From positions 1 to 64,000 of the forward strand of contig URDY01000001.1 of the NCBI GenBank assembly GCA_900546665.1: a DNA stretch of 64,000 bases, in the 5' to 3' direction. This DNA is from an uncultured Paraprevotella sp. GTDB lineage: Bacteria; Bacteroidota; Bacteroidia; Bacteroidales; Bacteroidaceae. Below, one piece after another: positions 1 to 8,673 of the stretch; positions within the stretch are counted from its first letter, which is position 1; every line of letters begins with the position of its first letter. The position numbers and the translations under genes are program-made. The notes below the pieces were generated by a model that was not told the origin of the DNA, made no database searches, and worked only from the letters and a program-made list of their open reading frames with translations.

Positions 1-941
1 GTCAGCTCGTTCATGTTCTCCTGAAAATGAGAAAGCAGACGGATCAGGTAGGTTGGTGTGCCTGTGCTGAACCAGTAGTTATCCAGACTCTTACGGTCCA
101 ATGCGTTCAACAGACTGAACGGATTGTAAATGTCCGTCATCCGTTTACTGAAGTGATACCCGTCGTATTGCTGTTTCAAACGCCGACGCATCTCTTCCGG
201 CGTACACTGGTATTCAACAGCCATGGCGACCATCTGTTCCGCAAAAGTGCGGTCAATCTCTTCCTGCGTGATGCCGCAAAGCGCCTCGTAACGCGCGTCC
301 ATGCTGATGTCCTTAGGCTGGTTGAAGCCGCTGAACACGCTCACCTGAGAAAACTTCGTCACCCCCGTCAGCAGTACGAACTGCAGATGGCTGTCCGCAC
401 CCTTAAACACCGAGTAGAACGCCTTCAGCACATTACGGTGCCGTTCTTCCAGACTGGTGTCCACATCCAACACGTCCAGAATCGGCTTGTCGTACTCATC
501 CACGAGCACCACGGCACGGCGGCCGGTCTGACGGTGCGCTGTTTCCAAAACCTGGATAAAACGGTCACCATACCCCAGTTCATTCATCCGGACAGGCAGA
601 CCATACTGCTGCTCCCACTCTGTCAGATAAAAACTGATTTTCTGTTCCAGTTCTCCCGGATTGGTAAAATTTCCTCCGTTGAAATCCACATGAAACACCG
701 GATGCACCGCCCACTCCTTTTCCAAACGTTCCATAGCCAGACCACGGAACAGTTCCTTGCGGCCCAGATAATAATTCTCCAGTGTGGAAACCAGCAGACT
801 CTTGCCGAAACGACGAGGACGACTCAGAAAATAAATACTGCCTTCGTGTGTCAGGCGGAAAATCAGATCAGTCTTGTCTACATACACATAACCGTCCTCT
901 ATAATGCGCTCAAAGCTCTGAATGCCTATCGGATATTTCAT
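1..941 (-). CDS. AAA-ATPase-like / PD-(D/E)XK nuclease superfamily protein (3' end outside window)
   Basis: Reading the minus strand from the ATG at 941 gives an open frame of at least 313 codons that runs off the left edge, so the C-terminus is missing. The protein begins MKYPIGIQSF and has a P-loop-like RPRRFGKS motif at about residues 41-48 and a Walker B-like VLVDEYDKPI near residue 150. This is the pattern of the Bacteroidales family with an N-terminal AAA-ATPase-like domain and a C-terminal PD-(D/E)XK nuclease domain (DUF1703 type). Family members are abundant, present in many copies per genome, and functionally unclear. The nuclease half would be beyond the edge and was not seen. It lies 90 bases downstream of the AraC-type regulator on the same strand. 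The family call is fairly firm; the function is unknown. Confidence 0.82.
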   Translation of the reverse strand, partial: MKYPIGIQSFERIIEDGYVYVDKTDLIFRLTHEGSIYFLSRPRRFGKSLLVSTLENYYLGRKELFRGLAMERLEKEWAVHPVFHVDFNGGNFTNPGELEQKISFYLTEWEQQYGLPVRMNELGYGDRFIQVLETAHRQTGRRAVVLVDEYDKPILDVLDVDTSLEERHRNVLKAFYSVFKGADSHLQFVLLTGVTKFSQVSVFSGFNQPKDISMDARYEALCGITQEEIDRTFAEQMVAMAVEYQCTPEEMRRRLKQQYDGYHFSKRMTDIYNPFSLLNALDRKSLDNYWFSTGTPTYLIRLLSHFQENMNEL

Positions 942-1031
942 AACGCTGCTGTTTTTAATTCAAATCATGCTGATGCAAATATAATATAAATTCAGGAATT
1001 TTCTGAAACGAACAAACGATTATCTCCGGGC

Positions 1032-2198
1032 TTAAAATTCTTCGTCGGACGCAAATTCCTCACGCACCCGGTTCATGGTGCGCACCGAGCCGAAACCACT
1101 CATGGCGGCAATGTCGCGACGCGTGGCTTCGGGATGCTCGCGGGCATAACGGATGGCATAGCGGATGCGCAGACGGTTGATATAGCCATAAAAGGAACTG
1201 TGAAAACGGTTACGGAATACTTGGGACAGATAAGAACGGTTCGTTTTCAACTGTACGGCCAGTTCCGTCATGGTCAGATTGGGATTCAGGAACAGTTCTC
1301 CCTCTTCGACCAAAACACGCAGTTCTCGCTCCAGTCGGTCCAGAACATCGGAGGAAGCCGAGCCGGAATCACGGGAAGATTCCGCAGGCACTTCTTTCAT
1401 CTCGTCCGAAACCAAAGCCTCGTTCTCCCGAATCACCCGATCGGTCACCAGTTCCATCTCCTGTTCCACCAGACGGGCGCCGGTGCGCTGCGGATGCAGA
1501 ATTACCAGCAAAATGCCGAAGGCCACTACCGTCACCAACAAATAAAAGCATCCCAGCAGCCAGCGGTTGTCCGCCAGATAAACACCCCAGGTAATCAGCA
1601 ACATCAACAAGGGGATAAAAACCACCCCTTTGGCAAAACGAATGGGAAAGTCTTCGTCATTGGAATATTCGCCATGCAGGTAATAATGAATCCGGCGCAT
1701 CAGCCAGAAAGTGGTGTAAACCAGATAACCGGCCAACAGCACGCACACGGTCTCGGTAATCGGAACAACCAGCCCCTCCTGCCAACGCGTCAGGCTATCC
1801 CCTCCCTTACAGGCAAAGACAAAAAGCACCAACAGAAACAATCCCGGAAGGAATGCCCCAAGCCCCAGACGCAACCAACGCCAACGCCGTCCGGAAAAGA
1901 AATAACTCCGGAAAGCCATGGATGCAAAGACGGGCATATAGAAAAGGAAAAAGACACGCACAAACAGCCAAGTGTCGGGACTGCGCCAATGAAACACATA
2001 AGGCAACAGAAGCAGAGAAGTAAGATAAGTCAGCGTGACCATACGACGGGCCGGATAAAAATAGTCCGCCCTCCGGTCGTAAGGACGGCACATATGCCCC
2101 CAACGGGTCACCGCGCAAAACAGCGATCCGAAGATAAATACAAAACAGGCTGCCACACTGAACAGTTCATCAGGAGTAAAAACAAATTCATTCATCAT
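1032..2198 (-). CDS. Membrane-anchored AraC-family transcriptional regulator
   Basis: A 388-residue protein. Residues 1 to about 235 are very hydrophobic, with roughly six or seven predicted membrane spans, followed by a charged linker (about 240-285). The C-terminal domain (about 290-385) carries an AraC-type double helix-turn-helix: TMTELAVQLKTNRSYLSQVFRN for the first helix pair, then a RLRIRYAIRYAREHPE segment and an AAMSGFGSVRTMNR second unit. Members of this architecture in Bacteroidales are thought to sense an envelope signal through the membrane part and bind DNA through the tail. It is divergent from menC, with about 180 bases between the start codons, so either neighbour or the downstream nuclease-like gene could be a target. 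Its ligand and targets cannot be inferred from the sequence. Confidence 0.85.
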   Translation of the reverse strand: MMNEFVFTPDELFSVAACFVFIFGSLFCAVTRWGHMCRPYDRRADYFYPARRMVTLTYLTSLLLLPYVFHWRSPDTWLFVRVFFLFYMPVFASMAFRSYFFSGRRWRWLRLGLGAFLPGLFLLVLFVFACKGGDSLTRWQEGLVVPITETVCVLLAGYLVYTTFWLMRRIHYYLHGEYSNDEDFPIRFAKGVVFIPLLMLLITWGVYLADNRWLLGCFYLLVTVVAFGILLVILHPQRTGARLVEQEMELVTDRVIRENEALVSDEMKEVPAESSRDSGSASSDVLDRLERELRVLVEEGELFLNPNLTMTELAVQLKTNRSYLSQVFRNRFHSSFYGYINRLRIRYAIRYAREHPEATRRDIAAMSGFGSVRTMNRVREEFASDEEF

Positions 2199-2343
2199 TC
2201 TTCACAAAATCTCTACCGCAAAGTTACAAAACAATCGGATAAACACAGAATATTAAACAATATTTGAAACAACCGCCACCCCAAAAATATTTCCCTTTTC
2301 AATCAAGATACAGACAAATCATCTCCAAGCGGCATATTTTTTG

Positions 2344-2351
2344 TAATTTTG
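2344..2351 (+). promoter_or_regulatory. Bacteroidales -7 box for menC
   Basis: TAATTTTG matches the Bacteroidales -7 consensus TAnnTTTG and sits 25 bases before the menC ATG at 2377. No clear -33 TTTG was identified. The match implies that menC-menE start from their own promoter rather than from a longer upstream men operon. Confidence 0.55.
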
Positions 2352-2376
2352 CCATATTAATCATTTGGATTACATC

Positions 2377-3411
2377 ATGAACAAATTTCAAATAGACATT
2401 TTACCACGTCTGTTCCATTTCAAGAAACCGGCTGGAACCTCACGTGGAATCTATACGACCAGACAAAGTTGGCTGCTCAGAATCACCTCACCGGATCATC
2501 CCGAACGGACAGCCTGGGGAGAATGTGCCCCCCTACCGGCTCTGAGTTGTGATGATCTGCCGGATTATACAAACATACTCAGAAAAATATGTGATGAAGT
2601 ACAAAAAGACGGCATACTCGACCACCAGAAATGGCAGGAATTTCCGTCCATGCTTTTCGGATTGGAAACTGCTCTCCGTCATTGGGACACAGGAGATTTC
2701 GCACTATGGAATACACCTTTCTCAAGAGGCGAAGAAGGAATCTGTATCAACGGACTGATCTGGATGGGTGACTACGAAAGCATGTACCATCAAATTGAAA
2801 CCAAAATGGAAGCAGGATACCGCTGTATCAAACTGAAAATAGGCGCCATCGACTTTGAAAAAGAAATGGATTTGCTCCAGTTTATCCGCCGCCATTTCTC
2901 CGTCAAGGACGTGGAATTACGCGTAGACGCCAACGGTGCTTTCACCCCTGATGACGCTCCGAAAAAACTGGAACGTCTGGCCCGACTTGACTTGCATTCC
3001 ATCGAACAACCCATACGTGCCGGACAAGCGGAAGCCATGGCTGCACTGACAGCTTCATCACCCCTTCCCATCGCCTTTGACGAAGAACTGATCGGTATCA
3101 ATACCGAAAAAGGAAAGGCAGAACTGCTCGACAGTCTGAAACCACAATACATCGTACTCAAGCCATCCCTACACGGCGGAATGGCCGGTTGTAAAAAATG
3201 GATCGAACTGGCTGAAGAGCGGGGTATCGGTTGGTGGGTGACCTCTGCCCTGGAATCGAATATCGGCCTGAACGCCATCGCACAGTGGTGCGCGACCCTT
3301 CATCCGTCAATGCCACAGGGACTGGGTACCGGACTGCTCTTTACTGACAATATCCCTATGCCGTTGGAAATCCGAAAAGACTGTTTATGGTATGTGGCAG
3401 AAAGACATTGA
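2377..3411 (+). CDS. menC: o-succinylbenzoate synthase (MenC)
   Basis: A 344-residue enolase-superfamily enzyme that dehydrates SHCHC to o-succinylbenzoate in menaquinone synthesis. The conserved catalytic set is visible: the KLK lysine pair in CIKLKIG, the metal ligands in RVDANGAF, IEQPI and FDEEL, and the second catalytic lysine in IVLKPSLHGG. The frame stays open to a TTG at 2365, but the ATG at 2377 gives the expected N-terminus (MNKFQID) and is preferred. menE begins inside its last codons (20-base overlap), indicating translational coupling. Menaquinone is the quinone used by the fumarate reductase chain in this group. The other men genes (menF, menD, menB) are not in the window on this side. 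Confidence 0.93.
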   Translation: MNKFQIDILPRLFHFKKPAGTSRGIYTTRQSWLLRITSPDHPERTAWGECAPLPALSCDDLPDYTNILRKICDEVQKDGILDHQKWQEFPSMLFGLETALRHWDTGDFALWNTPFSRGEEGICINGLIWMGDYESMYHQIETKMEAGYRCIKLKIGAIDFEKEMDLLQFIRRHFSVKDVELRVDANGAFTPDDAPKKLERLARLDLHSIEQPIRAGQAEAMAALTASSPLPIAFDEELIGINTEKGKAELLDSLKPQYIVLKPSLHGGMAGCKKWIELAEERGIGWWVTSALESNIGLNAIAQWCATLHPSMPQGLGTGLLFTDNIPMPLEIRKDCLWYVAERH

Positions 3412-4504
3412 CAAACAACAGATAGAAGTGGAAGGCCAAATATGGAATGCCACCCACTTGCAAAAACTGGAATCACTGAGTCGGACAGAGAAAAATGAAG
3501 CCCTGAAGGCCGTCTATCATTTTCTGACTGAATGGTTTTCGGACACACCTACCGTCAACGTACAGACTTCAGGATCTACCGGAACACCCAAACAGATGGC
3601 TGTAGAAAAAGCACGAATGATCAACAGCGCCTGCCTGACCTGTGACTATCTGAACCTGAAAACAGGCGATACGGCTTTATTATGTATGGATCTGAAATAT
3701 ATCGGCGCCAAAATGATGGTTGTCAGAGCTCTCGTTGCGGGATTAAAACTGATGGTACGCCCGGCTTCGGGACATCCGATGCAATTCCTTGACCAAGGAG
3801 TAGACTTCACTGCCATCGTGCCATTACAACTATACAACAGCCTGCAAACGGAAGAAGAAAAACAAAAGTTGGCAGCCTGCAAACATATTCTGGTAGGTGG
3901 CGGCGCCGTCAACAACGACCTGCGCCAGCAGTTACAGTCTCTACCGGCACGATTTTATTCTACATACGGCATGACAGAGACCCTTTCGCATATTGCCCTC
4001 CAACCATTAAACGGTCACAGCAAACCGGCCCATTATTATCCTTTCCCCGGCGTCAGTCTGACTCTGTCACCGGAACAGACTTTGGTCATACAGGCACCAG
4101 CCGTATGCCCTCAGATTCTTGTAACCAATGATGTGGCGCAAATCTTCAATGACGGTTCTTTCATCATACTGGGACGTAAAGACAATACTGTCAACAGTGG
4201 AGGTATCAAAATACAGATTGAAACAGACGAGGATCTGCTACGTCCTCATCTTAATACATCTTTCGCACTGACTTCCATTCCCGACATCCGGCTTGGCGAG
4301 GCTCTGGTCTTATTACTGGAACAAAATACGGATACGGATATAGAAGAGCTGCAATACCAGATGCGCACCTGGCTCCCGCCTTACCACAGTCCCCGCTTTA
4401 TTTACCGGATAAAAAAAATCCCGGTTACAGAAACCGGGAAGATCAATCGCGCAGCCTGTAAGGAACTGGCCATGCAACTATACAATAAAAAGAAGACTAC
4501 CTGA
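3392..4504 (+). CDS. menE: o-succinylbenzoate-CoA ligase (MenE)
   Basis: A 370-residue member of the ANL acyl-adenylate-forming superfamily. It activates o-succinylbenzoate to its CoA thioester, the step after MenC. The AMP-binding P-loop-like motif QTSGSTGTPKQ lies around residues 58-68, the STYGMTET motif near 190, and the C-terminal lysine context ETGKINR near residue 350. It is shorter than many ANL enzymes (about 450-500 residues), which is normal for Bacteroidales MenE. The start overlaps menC by 20 bases. It ends only 3 bases before the stop of the convergent phosphatase gene, with no terminator hairpin between them. Confidence 0.92.
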   Translation: MWQKDIDKQQIEVEGQIWNATHLQKLESLSRTEKNEALKAVYHFLTEWFSDTPTVNVQTSGSTGTPKQMAVEKARMINSACLTCDYLNLKTGDTALLCMDLKYIGAKMMVVRALVAGLKLMVRPASGHPMQFLDQGVDFTAIVPLQLYNSLQTEEEKQKLAACKHILVGGGAVNNDLRQQLQSLPARFYSTYGMTETLSHIALQPLNGHSKPAHYYPFPGVSLTLSPEQTLVIQAPAVCPQILVTNDVAQIFNDGSFIILGRKDNTVNSGGIKIQIETDEDLLRPHLNTSFALTSIPDIRLGEALVLLLEQNTDTDIEELQYQMRTWLPPYHSPRFIYRIKKIPVTETGKINRAACKELAMQLYNKKKTT

Positions 4505-4507
4505 TCA

Positions 4508-5920
4508 TCAATGCACATAACCGGCAGCCTGGGCTATTTTCACCGGAATCTGGGTATTATCCAGTCTTCCGCTGAAAAGTCCGGATCCGGCTCCTACGGC
4601 AAATACCGGCACATAGCCGGCCGAATGGCCACCGCTGGTCCAACCTACCATAGCGATCTCATCCATAATACGTTTGGCTTCTGCGGCAATAGGTTCATCC
4701 TGAGAATATTCACTCTTTTCCATACTGACGTTCTGATTTTTAAAACTCTTTTCATAAACCTCCTTCAAACGGTCTTCCTGTTTGTCACTAAGTTTAACCG
4801 TTTGCCAGAAACCAAAAGTTTCAGACAGGACCTTTTGTGCGGCTTCCCATGAAACCTGATTACCTGTTTGACGTCTCAACTCATTGATTCTGCGAGTCAG
4901 TCCGTTCTCACTGACTTTCTGGTTCTGAAGCACTTGAAGATTCAAGGCATAAGCACCCGTACCCAAAGCCAGTCCTCCGGTCTCATGATCGGCAGTCACC
5001 ACTATGAGTGTTTCATCCGGATAACGGGTATAGAAATCATAAGCTATCTTCACTGCGTCATCAAGATCAGCAACTTCACGGAAAGCAGTCGCAGCATCGT
5101 TACTGTGACAGGCCCAGTCGATCTTGCCCCCTTCAACCATCAGGAAAAAACCTTTTGAAAGATCCTTAGACAAAAAGTCTACAGCAGCACGGGTAATTTC
5201 GGATAACGACAGATCACTGTCCGTCCGGTCAATCGCATAAGGCACTGCTGTACGGTCAGCCTTGGATGCCACTTCACTTTGAAACAATATCATCTTGTCT
5301 GCCTGCTTGCTTTTAAGCTGATAATCCTGATATCCACGTGCAATCACATACCCGTTCTTCTCAGCCATCTCATACAGATCATCATTTTCTCCGGTCTTAT
5401 CTTCAGGTTCAAGAAAATCCGAACCGGCATAAAAATCGAAACCGGCAGCATAAAGATCCTTTCCTATGGCATAATAACTGCTCCGGCCGGCTTCATGAGC
5501 ATAGAAAGCAGCCGGGGTTGCATGATCAACACTCACACTGGTTGCTATCCCGACGCGACACCCTTGATTCTGTGCCCAAACAGCCACACTGTTGACCGGT
5601 GTCTGCAAATCTGCCAATACCCCTATTGCTCCGTTCTTGGTCTTTTTCCCCGTGGCCAGAGCTGTTCCGGCAGCAGCAGAATCCGTCACACCGTTTGTAG
5701 CGGAATAAGTGGTAGCTACGGTAGCAACCGGAAACTGCGTAAACAGCAGAGGAGCCAGACCAATCCTGCCCTCCAGTTCACCTTTGAAAAGTTCCGCACC
5801 CTGTACCTGATTCACTCCCATACCATCTCCTATAAAGTAGAAGACATACTTGGCCTGACGGGCTGCCACCACAACGGAGCAGACCACCAGCAAAAACAAT
5901 AACGTTATCTTTCTCATCAT
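4508..5920 (-). CDS. Secreted alkaline phosphatase
   Basis: A 470-residue alkaline phosphatase superfamily enzyme with a cleavable signal peptide (MMRKITLLFLLVVCSVVVAA). The metal site at the start of the mature protein (YFIGDGMG) and the nucleophile motif TDSAAAGTALATG are clear. Further metal-site motifs are VEGGKIDWACHSND, TADHETGG and GGHSAG. It should act in the periplasm, releasing phosphate from organic esters. It is a single gene whose 3' end is convergent with menE (3-base gap). No Pho-box-like operator was recognised. Substrate range and metal preference are not deducible from the motifs alone. Confidence 0.93.
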   Translation of the reverse strand: MMRKITLLFLLVVCSVVVAARQAKYVFYFIGDGMGVNQVQGAELFKGELEGRIGLAPLLFTQFPVATVATTYSATNGVTDSAAAGTALATGKKTKNGAIGVLADLQTPVNSVAVWAQNQGCRVGIATSVSVDHATPAAFYAHEAGRSSYYAIGKDLYAAGFDFYAGSDFLEPEDKTGENDDLYEMAEKNGYVIARGYQDYQLKSKQADKMILFQSEVASKADRTAVPYAIDRTDSDLSLSEITRAAVDFLSKDLSKGFFLMVEGGKIDWACHSNDAATAFREVADLDDAVKIAYDFYTRYPDETLIVVTADHETGGLALGTGAYALNLQVLQNQKVSENGLTRRINELRRQTGNQVSWEAAQKVLSETFGFWQTVKLSDKQEDRLKEVYEKSFKNQNVSMEKSEYSQDEPIAAEAKRIMDEIAMVGWTSGGHSAGYVPVFAVGAGSGLFSGRLDNTQIPVKIAQAAGYVH

Positions 5921-6049
5921 TCCCTACTTGATTAATTCCACAACAAAAATAATAAGAAGATCATTTCCATGAAACAGAAACGAAGAAAAAGACAAAGGCC
6001 TCCGGCTGATGAAACAGAAATGACACCTTAATGCAAACTCTCACCTCAA

Positions 6050-6104
6050 AATAAAAAAGACAGGATAACCGGCCTCTATCTATGGCAAATGTCCGGTTAT
6101 CCTG
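6050..6104 (-). terminator. Rho-independent terminator of ddh
   Basis: CAGGATAACCGG (6061-6072) and CCGGTTATCCTG (6093-6104) form a perfect 12-bp stem with a 20-base loop. On the minus strand the stem is followed by a T-rich run (TCTTTTTTATTTT). It lies about 40 bases past the ddh stop codon. Confidence 0.85.
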
Positions 6105-6145
6105 CCAGTATGCATTCCCTTTATCGGGGAAATCAAACTTCAGCC

Positions 6146-7045
6146 TTATACCAAATGAGCAATCAACTCCTCGCGTTCACCCGGCAACAGATCGATGACC
6201 GGTATCTCAATCATCGTATAACAACCTGGCTGCTGCTTCATTGAAGCACGGGCCACACAAACCAGTACCTGACCGGTCAATGCCGGATTGTTGATATGCA
6301 TGTTAAACTCAAACAACTGGTTCTGGGTTTTTCCTGAAACACCTTTTCTTGTCAGATTCACACCGTGTCCCATATCCAGAAGCTCGTCTACGCAAGGTAC
6401 CTGAATCACATGAGTCTCATCATTGACAAAGTAAGGATCAGCCTTAATGGCAGCTGCCACTTTCTCATACTCATAACCCTCTTTCACCTCAATATATACC
6501 ATACGGCGGTGTATGCCTGTACCTGTAGGAATGGTCATGGACAAAGCGGCCTTGACACCTTCCACAGCCTTCACAGCAACCGTATGTCCCATACTCATAC
6601 CCGGTCCGAAGTTAGTATAGGTAATACCTTTCGGTGCAATAGCCTGCAACATGGCACGAACCACTGAATCGCTACCCGGATCCCAGCCTGCTGAAATAAT
6701 TGAGACCGCTTTTCCGGCTTTTGCAGACTCGTCAAGAGAGCGACGCAATGAAGTAATCTGTGTATGAATATCAAAACTATCTACGGTATTGATACCAAGA
6801 GCAAGAATCTCCTTGGCGTATTTTTCCACGCTACGGGTCGGTGTAGCCAGAATAGCTACATCTACATCCTTCAACTCACGTATATCCTTTACCACTTCAT
6901 ATTTGGACAATTCCTCAGGTTTGTTTTCTGCACCTTGACGACGTACGATACCTGCAACCTCGAAATCTGGCGCAGCCTCCAATGCCTGTAATGTGTAGTG
7001 GCCAATATTTCCATAGCCTACTACTGCAGCTCTGATTTTCTTCAT
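6146..7045 (-). CDS. ddh: meso-diaminopimelate dehydrogenase
   Basis: A 299-residue NADPH-dependent enzyme that aminates L-2-amino-6-oxopimelate directly to meso-diaminopimelate. This is a one-step route to the peptidoglycan and lysine precursor. The N-terminal Rossmann motif VVGYGNIGHYTLQAL, the ILATPTRS segment, DSFDIHTQI and the SAGWDPGSDS motif are those of the family. Length agrees with known Bacteroidales Ddh. It starts 38 bases after the stop of the C1 peptidase gene on the same strand, so read-through or cotranscription is possible. A strong terminator follows. Confidence 0.93.
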   Translation of the reverse strand: MKKIRAAVVGYGNIGHYTLQALEAAPDFEVAGIVRRQGAENKPEELSKYEVVKDIRELKDVDVAILATPTRSVEKYAKEILALGINTVDSFDIHTQITSLRRSLDESAKAGKAVSIISAGWDPGSDSVVRAMLQAIAPKGITYTNFGPGMSMGHTVAVKAVEGVKAALSMTIPTGTGIHRRMVYIEVKEGYEYEKVAAAIKADPYFVNDETHVIQVPCVDELLDMGHGVNLTRKGVSGKTQNQLFEFNMHINNPALTGQVLVCVARASMKQQPGCYTMIEIPVIDLLPGEREELIAHLV

Positions 7046-7083
7046 ATTCCTAATTCTTGTTTATTTGTTTTTAATTTAAAGCA

Positions 7084-8478
7084 TTACTGTTCATTCTGAA
7101 ACATAGGATCCCATGCCGGCAAACGAACCGGTTTTTGATTCAACAGTTTAAGGATCTCTGCCGGACAATATTTCTTGTTGACAACAACCCTGAACATATA
7201 TTCATCAAACCATTCATCCGTCATGATAAGATGACCCTTATAACCTGCCGAAGCTCCCCAGCTGTTTTCAACCATCCATTTGGTCGGCTTGCCGTCAGCA
7301 TCCAAATCAACAGCCATAAGCGTCATGGCATGTGTACTGCCACTGTCAAAACTCTGGATACGCTGTTTCTTGTTCATTCCAAAAGTCGTACCGAACAAAC
7401 TTTCATAATCATAATTCTTCAGATCAAGAGTACCACGTTTGCTGTCGAGGAATTTACCCACATCACAACTGAAATACATCATCGTACTGTCTTTCAGACT
7501 GGCAATGGCCATTTTCTTGATTTCCTCTATCGGCAAATTAAGATACAACCAGTTATGCCCATCATAAGTATGACGGTCATAGTCTATCTCATATACCTTA
7601 TTATATTCACGTGACGGATCATTCATCAACATGACATAATCAGCATTAAGATCCTCTCCTCCGCAAACTTCCTTATAAAAGCTTTGAGGCGTATATTCCT
7701 TTTCTTCACCTACGATCTTACCATCTTTCTTAGGCGCCCATTTAAAGGTCTTGACCGGTTCTCCATAAGCATAAACCAGCATTTTGTAAATTGTCTTCAG
7801 CATTTCAACCTTCTGCTGTTCCAGCTGAGCCTCATTTTTACCCTGCTCTGACAGGTCACGAAGCTGCAGACCATACTCCCTGAGCTTACGCTTCATCAGT
7901 GAAGCGATTTCCGAAGTATTGTCGCTACTGTATGTCTCGGCCATGACTTCCTTAGGAACCACACCATATTTGGTAAACAGATCGGATATACCGGTAAACT
8001 GGCCACCGTCACTCAGCGGATTACGGAACAGCCATTCTACCATTTTGTCATCCATCGGTTTTTTACGCGTATCTATTACACCCTGCAAAAAAAGATTGCT
8101 CTTCTCCAACTGGTCATAAAAGAAATTATAGACCTGTGAGAACTGGAAATTTTTCATTCCCGTACGGGCCATGACCTGTGCACGCAGCACATTCATACCG
8201 GTGAACAACCAGCAACGTCCACTGGACTGCTGATCCGTAATACCGGAACTGTTCACTTTCACACTGAACTCGGCATCCGGCTCTGCAGCCTGCTCCGCAT
8301 TGCCGACCAGTTTCTTTATGGGATTGGAATTCAAAGCATTCCGGATGGCCTTGTCTGCAGAAGTCTTGCCATAACTATGTTCCAGTTTATCAAGCACTTC
8401 CGGAGTCAATGCTTGCTGCGCGAAAAGCATGCTGCCACTCATGAACATGGCCAGATAGGTAGTAATTCTTTTCATCAT
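7084..8478 (-). CDS. Secreted C1-family (bleomycin hydrolase-like) cysteine peptidase
   Basis: A 464-residue papain-fold peptidase of the C1B/aminopeptidase C group. A signal peptide (to about residue 20, LFAQQ) precedes the catalytic domain, so it is probably periplasmic, unlike cytosolic PepC. The active site is intact: catalytic Cys in DQQSSGRCWLF (about residue 88), His in GSTHAMTLMAVD, and Asn in VENSWGAS. The central insertion is charged and helical as in bleomycin hydrolases. It lies upstream of ddh on the same strand. Its physiological substrate is unknown; turnover of imported peptides is a reasonable inference. Confidence 0.9.
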   Translation of the reverse strand: MMKRITTYLAMFMSGSMLFAQQALTPEVLDKLEHSYGKTSADKAIRNALNSNPIKKLVGNAEQAAEPDAEFSVKVNSSGITDQQSSGRCWLFTGMNVLRAQVMARTGMKNFQFSQVYNFFYDQLEKSNLFLQGVIDTRKKPMDDKMVEWLFRNPLSDGGQFTGISDLFTKYGVVPKEVMAETYSSDNTSEIASLMKRKLREYGLQLRDLSEQGKNEAQLEQQKVEMLKTIYKMLVYAYGEPVKTFKWAPKKDGKIVGEEKEYTPQSFYKEVCGGEDLNADYVMLMNDPSREYNKVYEIDYDRHTYDGHNWLYLNLPIEEIKKMAIASLKDSTMMYFSCDVGKFLDSKRGTLDLKNYDYESLFGTTFGMNKKQRIQSFDSGSTHAMTLMAVDLDADGKPTKWMVENSWGASAGYKGHLIMTDEWFDEYMFRVVVNKKYCPAEILKLLNQKPVRLPAWDPMFQNEQ

Positions 8479-8604
8479 TTATGAATTCTATTGTTACTAT
8501 GGTTTCGTTTCAGCCAACAAAAATACAACAAAAGTCTATAATCCTGTTTCATTTTGTCAGCATACTTAATTTTTTTTAAGTAAAAAGAACTTTATATATT
8601 AAAC

Positions 8605-8655
8605 AAGGACAGGCTTTCCACATATTTTAAAATTGCAGAAAGACTGTCCTCGTCA
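8605..8655 (-). terminator. Probable terminator of the acetyl-CoA hydrolase/transferase gene
   Basis: AGGACAG...CTTTC and GAAAG...CTGTCCT form a long stem with a one-base mismatch just downstream of the stop codon. On the minus strand it is followed by TTGTTTAAT, a weak T-tract, so confidence is moderate. Confidence 0.5.
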
Positions 8656-8673
8656 CATCGTCTGAACCGGTTT

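Noticed and set aside
27..989. 320-codon plus-strand open frame
   Set aside because: It lies opposite the ATPase/PD-(D/E)XK gene, has histidine/glutamine-rich low-information sequence, and shows no domain; the minus-strand frame has clear motifs.
1134..2267. 377-codon plus-strand open frame
   Set aside because: Mirror of the AraC-type gene; Gln/His-rich composition typical of an antisense frame and no recognisable family.
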